Shown here piece after piece: positions 45,502-53,150 of a stretch of DNA of 64,000 nucleotides. Each line of letters starts with the position of its first letter. Position 1 is the first letter of the stretch. Source of the stretch: Exilibacterium sp. GTDB taxonomy: Bacteria > Pseudomonadota > Gammaproteobacteria > Pseudomonadales > Cellvibrionaceae. The notes beneath the pieces are model-generated. The model did not search any database, had not been told where the DNA came from, and worked only from the letters and a program-made list of their open reading frames with translations. Location: contig JANQMH010000026.1 in NCBI GenBank assembly GCA_028280195.1, positions 17,556-81,555 on the forward strand, in the 5' to 3' direction. Made by a program: the position numbers and the translations under genes.

Positions 45502-47742
45502 CTATAGCTCGAAGGTAATATCGACGCCAAGCGTGCGGGGCGCGCCAAACACCTGGGTGATGGAAACCGGCGGGCTGCCCGCTGGCGCGGCGTAGACAAT
45601 GTACTCCTCGTCGGTGATATTCTTTCCCCACAGGGAAATCTTCACGTTGCCGGCATTTTCCCCCAGTTTGATATCACCGAGTGTCAGCCGCGCATTGTAA
45701 AGGGTGTAGGCGTCGAAGCGCTGAAAACCCAGCGGCAGGTAGGCGTATTGATCGGTCGAGGTGATATCCAGGTGGGCGCTGAGGGTGGCCCAGGGTACCG
45801 GGGAGAAAGTGTAGTCCAGAGTCAGGGCGCCGGCGTGCCGCGGTGTTTGCGTTAATGCAAAGCGCGTCAGCGCCCCGTCGGCGAGCGGATTGGGCTGCAG
45901 CGGCATATCGCCGTCCAGATAGGTATAGTGCAGGCCGAGCACCAGGCCCTGCAGCGGTGTGACAGTCAGATCCAGCTCCAGGCCGTCCACCTCGACTTTC
46001 CTTTCCGCATTGATGGTTTCGATAATGGCGATATTGACCGGGTCGGCAAAGTCGATTTGCAGGCCGTGATAGTCGGTGGCGAACAGCGCGGCATTGATCC
46101 GCAGGCGCTGTTGCCAGAGCTCGGATTTCAAACCCAACTCGTTGGTCTCCGCCTTCTCCTTGTCGTAGGACCTGAAGCTGGTGGCGCGCAGGCTCGCGCC
46201 GCCGGCGCGATAGCCGCTGCTGCGGCGCAGATAGGTGGACAGGCCCGGCGCCCACTCATAATCGAGGGTGAAGGCGTAGTCGAGGTGATCCCAGTCGTCG
46301 GTAAATTCATCGAATGCAAACTGCTGGCGGGTGCCGGCTTTGTCGTCCACCGTATAGCGCAGGCCCGCGGTCAGCGCCAGCGGCCGCTCGAAAGCCATCG
46401 AGTTCAAGGTTAGCTGACCGTAGACGGCAGTGGATTCGGATTCGGCCTCCACCAGCGTCGGCGGCAGCGGAAAGCTGGAGATCACCATGCCGCCCGGACC
46501 GCAGGTGGTAAAGACGTTGGTGGGGATGATCGGCGTCAGCGGCGTACCGGTTAAACAGCCGAAACTGTCAAGGGTAAAAATATTCTGCTGCGCGGCCTCG
46601 GCGTCCTCCTCGAAATAGTAGAGCCCGGTCAACCATTCCAGGTCGCCGTGGTTGCCGAGCAGTTGAAATTCCTGGGAGAACTGCCGCTGGCTGATGTCCT
46701 CTTCAAATACCAGCCCGTTAAAATAGAATACGCCGGCATAGTTGTTGTTGACATCCTCGTCCAGCTCACGGTAAGCGCTCAGGGATTTAAAGCTGAGCTG
46801 CTCGGAGATCTGCCACTGCGCCGTCAGCGTATGGGACTGCTGCTCGGTTACGGTCGGCTCCAGCAAATCCACGGCAAAGCGCGTGCGGTTGGCGCGCTCG
46901 CGCTCATTGCCGATCAGGCCGATGACGCTGTCGTCGTACATCTGCAGGTAATTCTGGGTGGCCTCCAGGTCGCTGTCCTCGTAAACATAGTCGAGCGTCA
47001 GCCCGTCGCCGGCCTGCCAGCGCAGGCTCAGGCGCAGGCTTTCCTTGTCGTACTCGTTATAGTCCGCGGCGCCGGGGCTGGTGTTTTTCACCCAGCCGTC
47101 GCGCTCGGCGATAAGGTAGTCGATCTTGGCGCTGATACCGGCCAGCTCGGGCAAATTGACGTGGGTAGCATTGCGGAACTCGTCGAAGCGGCCGGCGCCC
47201 AGCACCTGTTTGATGCCGAATTCACCGCTGGGCATTTTCGACACCAGATTGACGGCGCCGCCGGTGGCGTTGCGTCCGAACAGCGTACCTTGCGGCCCGC
47301 GCAACACTTCAATGCGCTCCAGGTCGGCCAGTTCCATACCCAGGCCCTGGGCGCGGCCGAGATAGACACCGTCGAGATAAACCGCCACCGGATACTCGCG
47401 GGTGATCTGCCCCACATCGGTGGGGCCGTTGCCGCGAATGGCGATATTCAATGTCGACGGTGTGTTGGCAAAGGGCTGCACGCGCAGTGAGGGGATGGCG
47501 CCCCCGCCCAGCGCATCGAGGCTGTTAATGCCCTGGGTTTCCAGCTGTTGCCGGCCGAGCACGGAGATGGCGATAGGTGCGTCCTGCAGTGACTGCTCGC
47601 GCTTTTGCGCGGTAACGATCACTTCTTCCAGAGCCGGCCCGCTGCCGCGGGACTCGGCGCCGGCCTGTTGAACACCGGCCACGGTTGCCGCGATGCCAAG
47701 CAAAGTCTTCCATGTCGAGTGGCGGCTGATAAGGTTTTGCAT
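45502..47742 (-). CDS. TonB-dependent outer-membrane receptor (P450-linked)
   Basis: About 746 residues. Signal peptide to about residue 30, TonB box EEVIVTAQKREQS, plug with IRGNGPTDVG and VLRGPQGTLFGRNATGGAVNL, and a barrel ending LGVDITFEL with a terminal aromatic/hydrophobic signature. This subfamily is common in marine Gammaproteobacteria and sphingomonads, where it often lies near P450 and other catabolic genes for terpenoids or steroids. The ATG at 47742 is preferred (GTGGAA upstream as ribosome site) over a GTG at 47754. The ligand is unknown. Confidence 0.92.
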   Translation of the reverse strand: MQNLISRHSTWKTLLGIAATVAGVQQAGAESRGSGPALEEVIVTAQKREQSLQDAPIAISVLGRQQLETQGINSLDALGGGAIPSLRVQPFANTPSTLNIAIRGNGPTDVGQITREYPVAVYLDGVYLGRAQGLGMELADLERIEVLRGPQGTLFGRNATGGAVNLVSKMPSGEFGIKQVLGAGRFDEFRNATHVNLPELAGISAKIDYLIAERDGWVKNTSPGAADYNEYDKESLRLSLRWQAGDGLTLDYVYEDSDLEATQNYLQMYDDSVIGLIGNERERANRTRFAVDLLEPTVTEQQSHTLTAQWQISEQLSFKSLSAYRELDEDVNNNYAGVFYFNGLVFEEDISQRQFSQEFQLLGNHGDLEWLTGLYYFEEDAEAAQQNIFTLDSFGCLTGTPLTPIIPTNVFTTCGPGGMVISSFPLPPTLVEAESESTAVYGQLTLNSMAFERPLALTAGLRYTVDDKAGTRQQFAFDEFTDDWDHLDYAFTLDYEWAPGLSTYLRRSSGYRAGGASLRATSFRSYDKEKAETNELGLKSELWQQRLRINAALFATDYHGLQIDFADPVNIAIIETINAERKVEVDGLELDLTVTPLQGLVLGLHYTYLDGDMPLQPNPLADGALTRFALTQTPRHAGALTLDYTFSPVPWATLSAHLDITSTDQYAYLPLGFQRFDAYTLYNARLTLGDIKLGENAGNVKISLWGKNITDEEYIVYAAPAGSPPVSITQVFGAPRTLGVDITFEL

Positions 47743-47775
47743 GCTTTTTTCCACTGTGATTTTTATATATTCAGT

Positions 47776-47843
47776 CTATAGGATGGCGCTTAATCAGAAC
47801 GCTACCCTATATACTGTAGAATGAATCAGCGCAAGCGCCATCC
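47776..47843. promoter_or_regulatory. Operator-like motifs upstream of the TonB receptor
   Basis: CTATAGGA (47776-47783) and CCCTATATA (47805-47813) repeat words found at the luxR promoter (50219-50250). Overlapping them is a perfect ten-base inverted repeat, GGATGGCGCT (47781-47790) with AGCGCCATCC (47834-47843). These lie 35-100 bases before the receptor start and could bind the linked LuxR protein. Confidence 0.4.
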
Positions 47844-47985
47844 GTCGATTTTGCCGAAGCGGTAGCAAATTAGCGGGGGCTATCGGGACCCCCTGCACTT
47901 CACCTGTGATGCCGGCGCGAGAGTGGCGAGTACCCGCAGCGATGACGGTTATTGCAGGGTGGTAGGTTTGGCGAACTGACACGGT

Positions 47986-49236
47986 TCAAGCAAACTGCAG
48001 CGGTAATTCAGTCACACCGCGGCTCAGGAAAGAGTCGATCCACGGCAACGCTTCGTCCGGCGGGCAGCTGACCGCGGTAAACGCCGGCAAAATAGTTTCA
48101 AGTGCAATCTTCACCTCCAGGCGCGCCAGGTTGGCGCCAATACAGGTGTGCACGCCGTAACCAAATGTCAGGTGCTGTTTGGCATTGTCGCGCGCCATAT
48201 CAAATTTATCCGGCTGCGGGAATTGCCCGGGGTCGCGATTGGCCGAGGCCAGAATAACCAATACATATTCATCGGCGGGCAGCGTCACCCCCGACAGGGT
48301 GACCGCTGCTGTCGTTTTTCGCAGCACACAATGCCCCGGTGGATTGAAGCGCAACACCTCTTCGATAAAGGCCGGAATCAGCGCCGGCTCGGCGCGCAGG
48401 TCACGCATCAGCTGCGGTAGGCGCGCCAGCTGCATCATGGCATGGTTGAGTGTCTGGATCGTGGTCTGGAATCCCGCGCCGATAAACAAATCCAGCGACT
48501 GGCGCAGCAGATCGTCGGAAAGTTTTTCGCCGCCCACTTCGGCATTGACCAGCGCGGTAATCAGATCCTGGCGCGGTTTTTCGCGCCGGTCGCGGATAAT
48601 CGCGCGAAAGTAATCGTTCTGTTTGATAAGTGCTGCTTCCAGCGCGGCGATATAGTCGGCGGCCGGCCGGGTAGGCGGAATGGTTTCCAGGAAGGCCACC
48701 CACTGGCGGATTTCCTCCAGAGTCTGGGTTTCCTCGGTGCCGGTCAGGCGGCCGATAATCCTGCCGATATAGGGGTAGGCAAAATCCCGCAAAAACTCCA
48801 CCCCCTGGCCGGCGCGTGTGCGCGCCTGTATTTGCGCCACCAGTTCGCCCGCCTGCTGCCGCATCAGCGGAATCAATTCGGCGACCACCCGATTGACAAA
48901 GGCCCTGTTGACCAGCGCGCGGTGGCGGGTGTGATCGGGCGGGTCCTCGGCCAGCATAAAGCCGCCGCGCCGGCACTGCGGGCTCAACCAGTCCGGCTGC
49001 AACAGCGGCTTAAAGCCCAGGGAGGAGAACAGCTCGTAGTGCTGCATGGCAAAACGCACATCCGCGAAACGGGTGATTGCCCACAGGCCGTCCGGCTCGA
49101 CCCGGCAGACCGGGTGCTGTTCGCGCAGGGTGCGATAGGTGGCAAAAGGGTTGGCGAGGTGGCCGGCGGAATTGAGGGCTATGCCGGGCCGCAGCGCTTC
49201 AGCGCCGGCCTGTTGACTGGCTTCGGGGGTCATCAT
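47986..49236 (-). CDS. Cytochrome P450
   Basis: A 416-residue soluble bacterial P450. The heme-ligand motif FGYGVHTCIGANLARLE (Cys near residue 361), the K-helix ExxR in EEVLRFNPP and the I-helix FIGAGFQTTIQT are present. It likely hydroxylates a small hydrophobic compound with a ferredoxin partner, which is not nearby. It is 30 bases after luxR on the same strand and 240 bases before the TonB receptor, so luxR and P450 are probably one operon and the receptor linked. Confidence 0.93.
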   Translation of the reverse strand: MMTPEASQQAGAEALRPGIALNSAGHLANPFATYRTLREQHPVCRVEPDGLWAITRFADVRFAMQHYELFSSLGFKPLLQPDWLSPQCRRGGFMLAEDPPDHTRHRALVNRAFVNRVVAELIPLMRQQAGELVAQIQARTRAGQGVEFLRDFAYPYIGRIIGRLTGTEETQTLEEIRQWVAFLETIPPTRPAADYIAALEAALIKQNDYFRAIIRDRREKPRQDLITALVNAEVGGEKLSDDLLRQSLDLFIGAGFQTTIQTLNHAMMQLARLPQLMRDLRAEPALIPAFIEEVLRFNPPGHCVLRKTTAAVTLSGVTLPADEYVLVILASANRDPGQFPQPDKFDMARDNAKQHLTFGYGVHTCIGANLARLEVKIALETILPAFTAVSCPPDEALPWIDSFLSRGVTELPLQFA

Positions 49237-49266
49237 ATCAGCAGAATTCCAGCGGTGGTGGAGCGC

Positions 49267-50160
49267 CTACTCGTTTTCAATATTGATCAGGCCTTCCTTA
49301 ATCGCGCTGTAAATGGCGGCGGCCTGGGTATTGACGCCCAGCGCCTTTTTGGCCGCCGCCACATGCTTATTGGCCGTATCGATACTGATGCCGAGCTTAT
49401 CCGACGCCTCCTTCAAGGTCAGATCCTCGCGCGCCAGCACACTCAGCAGCAGCAGCGGGCGCGGGGTAATGACAATATCCCGGCGGTCGGTCTGGCCGAG
49501 GAAGAAGCGCGGAAACTTGGTGGTGCCGATATAGTCCACCGCTTCGCCCAGCAGATGCAGCACCGGTTTGCACAGATTGGTGCGGCGCTGGAAGTCGGCC
49601 GGGTCCATATCCTTGGAGGTGATGGAGAACAACACCGGACCGGTGGCGTTGTGAGAGTGCATGGGAATCAGGTAGGAGTCGTGGTAGCCGAAGCTCCAGT
49701 TGAACTCGAAAATATCGTGGTTGCGGCGGTAGGTTTCGGCGTCGATCGATTCCCGGTCGATGGAGGCGCGGATATCCGACTGGAACAGCGGCGCGGTGTG
49801 ACCGGAGGCAATGTATTCCAGCAACAGGTCGTGCTCATAGAAAGCCTCTTCGCGGTAGCTTTTCGGCATATCTTCCGGCAGGGTCGTCAGCGGTCTCTCC
49901 ACATCCTCCTTCAAAGCCAGGCGGGCAAAAGAGTAGTCCGAAAAGCCCAGCCGATTGACCACGCTAAGAATTCTGGTCATGAATTCTGACATATCCTTGG
50001 AAGACGTCAGATCCCGGTAAAACTCGATCTGATTGGCGGCGGCGGTTACGGCGGCATCGTCGCCGGACAGCTGTGGTGCCTGGACGGCTTTGCGGTCGGG
50101 CCTGGGCAGGCTGTTTTTGGATGAAGAACTGTCCCGGGCCTTATTGCGCTTTTGCGTCAT
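49267..50160 (-). CDS. LuxR-family regulator with autoinducer-binding-like domain (LuxR solo)
   Basis: About 297 residues. After a Ser/Lys-rich N-terminal extension comes an autoinducer-binding-like domain (about residues 45-200) and a LuxR helix-turn-helix (about 230-290; LTLKEASDKLGISIDTANKHVAAAKKALGV). The acyl-homoserine-lactone pocket is only partly conserved: the Trp/Asp-Pro signature is replaced (EHDLL), so the ligand may differ. No luxI gene is in the window. The ATG at 50160 has a GGAGGG site. It probably controls the P450 and TonB receptor genes. Confidence 0.85.
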   Translation of the reverse strand: MTQKRNKARDSSSSKNSLPRPDRKAVQAPQLSGDDAAVTAAANQIEFYRDLTSSKDMSEFMTRILSVVNRLGFSDYSFARLALKEDVERPLTTLPEDMPKSYREEAFYEHDLLLEYIASGHTAPLFQSDIRASIDRESIDAETYRRNHDIFEFNWSFGYHDSYLIPMHSHNATGPVLFSITSKDMDPADFQRRTNLCKPVLHLLGEAVDYIGTTKFPRFFLGQTDRRDIVITPRPLLLLSVLAREDLTLKEASDKLGISIDTANKHVAAAKKALGVNTQAAAIYSAIKEGLINIENE

Positions 50161-50596
50161 TATTGTCCCTCCCGAAGTCACCAGGCTGAGCCGCACCATG
50201 TCCTCACACAAGGCGGCCCCCTATATAGTTGCTAGCATAAACCTATAGGGCGCGATAGTTAATATGAAAGGCATTTATATGCAGGCAAAGATCGTTATTT
50301 TATACCATAAAACTGCATATATATGGTTTTTTGCAGTGCAGGTAATCATATCGTCGCTTTAAAGATGTTGTAATATCAAGGTTTTACCAAAGTGATTATA
50401 TTTGTCTACATAAAACTCTAATAGGGGTTGGCATTATCTGTGCCGTTGATGGGGCAATAGGAAAAATTGATCCTCTTAGAATGTAGCTTAGGAGGGTAAA
50501 TTTAGAGTATTCTGTGGGGCGCATCACAAATAGCAAATATAGGCGCATAGCTCCACCCAAAAAAACAACCATGTTTATAAGAGCTTCTGTTTAGTT
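50161..50596. other. AT-rich divergent promoter region between luxR and the ECF sigma gene
   Basis: No gene is seen. CCCTATATA (50219-50227) and CTATAGGG (50243-50250) form an imperfect inverted pair close to luxR and recur upstream of the TonB receptor. The central 50260-50450 stretch is very AT-rich; TTGGCATTATC (about 50427) and TTTATAAG (about 50573) are possible promoter words, but none is decisive. Confidence 0.45.
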
Positions 50597-51088
50597 ATGC
50601 ACAGACTTGTGGCTCAGTACCGGGGGACGCTGTTGGCCTTCTTCAACAAGCGTAGTCAGAGCACCTGGGATGCTGAAGAACTTACCCAGGAGGTATTTTT
50701 CAAGATCCTCAAGAACGGTAACAGCATACCCGTCGACCACTATCCCGAAGCCTATGTCTATACCGTGGCCTGGAGCGTACTCAGGGACAAATCGCGGCGC
50801 GACCGCGTGCGCCTGCGCAGTCACCACGTCAGCTTCGATGAGGCCTACGCCAAGGAAGACCCCATCTCGCCGGAGCATACCCTCAGCAGCCAGGAAACTT
50901 ACCGCCGTTTTGTGCGCACCCTGGACCGTATGAGCCCCAGTGTCAGGAACGTATTTCTGCTCAACCGCTATGAGGGGCTCAGCTACAGCCAGATTGCCGA
51001 GCGCTACAATATCAGCGTCAGCACGGTGGAAAAGCATATGATGAAGGCGCTGTCGCAGCTGAAATCGGTGATGATGGAATCGCGATGA
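50597..51088 (+). CDS. ECF sigma factor, FecI-like
   Basis: A 163-residue extracytoplasmic-function sigma factor. Region 2 is at the N-terminus (WDAEELTQEVFFKIL) and region 4 at the C-terminus (NRYEGLSYSQIAERYNISVSTVEKHMMKAL). The FecR-type anti-sigma gene overlaps its stop by four bases. A TonB receptor normally follows such a pair but here a PPTase and NRPS genes do. It may respond to an envelope or iron signal and could control the peptide locus. Confidence 0.9.
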   Translation: MHRLVAQYRGTLLAFFNKRSQSTWDAEELTQEVFFKILKNGNSIPVDHYPEAYVYTVAWSVLRDKSRRDRVRLRSHHVSFDEAYAKEDPISPEHTLSSQETYRRFVRTLDRMSPSVRNVFLLNRYEGLSYSQIAERYNISVSTVEKHMMKALSQLKSVMMESR

Positions 51089-52122
51089 GCGAGCGCGGCC
51101 AGCCCCCAGACCCGGCCGCCGATGCCGGGTCCGTCGAGCAGCAGGCCGGCCGGTGGTTTGCGCGCCTGCGGGGCGACCAGTGCAGTGCAGAGGACCGCGC
51201 CCGGCACCAGGCCTGGCTGCAGGCAGACCCGGCCCACCGCCGCGCTTACGCCGAGATGGAGGCGCTGTGGAAAATGGCCGGCGGCTTTGCCGACCAGGCT
51301 GAAATTCAGCCATTGCGGCAGCAGGCGCTGGCCGATACCGCTACCCCACCCGCCGCGCTTGAGCCGGCGTCGTTCACCCGGCGCTGGCTGCTGCCCGGTG
51401 CCGCGGCCGCCGTATTGCTGCTGCTGGTATTGGCATTCGATTTCGGCAGGCAGACATCGCCGCCGGCGCTAGTGGCCGGCGGCGTGCACCAGACCCTGAC
51501 CGGCGAGCAGAAAACCCTGGCGCTGATTGACGGCTCCACCCTGGTACTCGACACCCAGACCCGCCTGCGCGTGGACTTCAGCGGCGCGCAACGGCGCATA
51601 GAGCTGCAGCGGGGCCAGGCCCGTTTCGATGTCGCCCACCAGCAGGCGCGACCTTTCGTGGTGCGGGCCGGCAGCGGCGACATTACCGCGCTTGGCACTG
51701 CATTTATCGTCAGAAAAGTCGATGGCGACGACAGCGGCGAAGTGCGCGTGACGCTGTTGCAGGGCAGGTTGGCCGTGGCCCCCAGCGGCAGGGAGCCGGC
51801 CCTGGCAGAGGCCGGGCAACAGCTGGCCTACAGCGCTGGCGGATTCTCCCGAACCACGGCGGTAACGCTCGAGCAGGCCACCGCCTGGCAGCAGGGGCGA
51901 CTGATATTCGAAGACCACAGCCTGGCTGAAGTGCTCGACGACCTCAACCGCTACTCGCACAGTAAAATCCTGCTCGGCGACGACAGCCTGGGGGAAATCA
52001 GAATCACCGGCGTATTCAAGACCGGCGACAGCGCCAGGATCGTAGAGACGCTGAGGGCCTACTTCTCCCTGCGCGTCAGTGGCGACAAGCAGGGCAACCT
52101 GGTTTTGCTGCCGGCGGGCTGA
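51085..52122 (+). CDS. FecR-family anti-sigma factor
   Basis: A 345-residue protein. A cytosolic N-terminal domain with the FecR motif AGRWFARLRG-RARHQAWLQADPAHRRAY, a single membrane helix (WLLPGAAAAVLLLLVLAFDFG, about residues 95-115), the FecR periplasmic beta domain (ALIDGSTLVLDTQTRLRV, ALGTAFIVRK), and a C-terminal STN-like segment (LAEVLDDLNRYSHSKILL...GVFKTGDSARIVETL). It overlaps the sigma gene by ATGA. It transmits a periplasmic signal to the sigma factor. Confidence 0.9.
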   Translation: MSERGQPPDPAADAGSVEQQAGRWFARLRGDQCSAEDRARHQAWLQADPAHRRAYAEMEALWKMAGGFADQAEIQPLRQQALADTATPPAALEPASFTRRWLLPGAAAAVLLLLVLAFDFGRQTSPPALVAGGVHQTLTGEQKTLALIDGSTLVLDTQTRLRVDFSGAQRRIELQRGQARFDVAHQQARPFVVRAGSGDITALGTAFIVRKVDGDDSGEVRVTLLQGRLAVAPSGREPALAEAGQQLAYSAGGFSRTTAVTLEQATAWQQGRLIFEDHSLAEVLDDLNRYSHSKILLGDDSLGEIRITGVFKTGDSARIVETLRAYFSLRVSGDKQGNLVLLPAG

Positions 52123-52247
52123 GCCCCATTAAACAGGAACGGGTTCCCGCTCCCACAAATATTAAAAAAATATGGCTGGCGCCCGGGCACGGCCGGGGTC
52201 TTAATAGTGGATACCGCTAACAACCGGCCCCGTGCCCCGAATGCCCC

Positions 52248-52997
52248 GTGCTGGAAAACGTCTCCTTCACCCCGCCCATTCCCCTTGACAGAATCGGCTA
52301 CTGCGGCTGCCGCTTCCACCAGGAGCAGTTTACCGAATTCGCCTTCGAGCGCTATGGGGTACACCAGCCCGCCACCTTGTTCAATGCGCTGGCACAGCGC
52401 AAATCCGAATTCCTCGCCGGCCGTTATTGCAGCGGCCGCGCCCTGGTCAATCTGTTCGGCAGGGACTACCGTGTTGCCGTCAATGAAGACCGCAGCCCCA
52501 AGTGGCCAAACGGCATCGTCGGCTCCATTACCCACCACAACGGCCATGCCGCTGCCGTGGTGGCCGGCAGCAGCGACTACAGCGGTCTCGGTATAGATTT
52601 CGAAAGCCTGCTGCCGTTTATCGAGGCACAGCAGATGCTGGAACATATCCTCACCGACCGCGACATGGCCTGCGAGGAAATCAGGCAGTGCGGCACCCGC
52701 TTTTTCGTTACCCTGGCGTTCTCCGCCAAGGAAAGTCTGTACAAGGCTCTCTACCCCGTTACCGGCCAGTGCATGGGTTTCCACGACCTCTATATCAAGC
52801 GTGTAGGCACCAATTCACTGACCTTGAGCCTGCTGAAAACCCTGGGTCCGGCCTGGTTGAATGGCGCCGATTTTGAAGTGTTCTATACCAAATACAACAG
52901 CGAAGTGTTTACCCTGGCCAGCCTGGCTCCCGGGCGAAACACCCGGCGGCGTGGCGCCGGTCTGTCAGTCTCTCGGGGTCGCAGTACTCTCCGATAG
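52248..52997 (+). CDS. 4'-phosphopantetheinyl transferase (EntD/Sfp type)
   Basis: A 249-residue enzyme that attaches the phosphopantetheine arm to carrier proteins. Motifs: WPNGIVGSITHHNGH (residues ~85-99), LGIDFE (metal Asp/Glu) and FSAKESLYKALYP. The layout is EntD-like, as in siderophore and NRPS loci. It starts with GTG; a basic tail (RNTRRRGAGLSVSRGRS) is unusual. Its position just before the NRPS genes implies it activates their PCP domains. Confidence 0.88.
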   Translation: MLENVSFTPPIPLDRIGYCGCRFHQEQFTEFAFERYGVHQPATLFNALAQRKSEFLAGRYCSGRALVNLFGRDYRVAVNEDRSPKWPNGIVGSITHHNGHAAAVVAGSSDYSGLGIDFESLLPFIEAQQMLEHILTDRDMACEEIRQCGTRFFVTLAFSAKESLYKALYPVTGQCMGFHDLYIKRVGTNSLTLSLLKTLGPAWLNGADFEVFYTKYNSEVFTLASLAPGRNTRRRGAGLSVSRGRSTLR

Positions 52998-53150
52998 TCC
53001 CCCGCACCGATAGCCCGCCCGTTCCCCAAAATATCTCAAATATACCTTTTGCCGCCGGCCGCACCCGGCCTTTAGTATCCCAACTCAATCCCCCGGCGCA
53101 CAAACAGCCCGCCCCGCATCCCAAGCATCAAGCCAAAGGGAGACACTGCG

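Noticed and set aside
48442..49989. Long open frame (515 codons) on the plus strand across P450 and luxR
   Set aside because: It spans two real genes on the opposite strand and their junction and shows no domain; a shadow frame.
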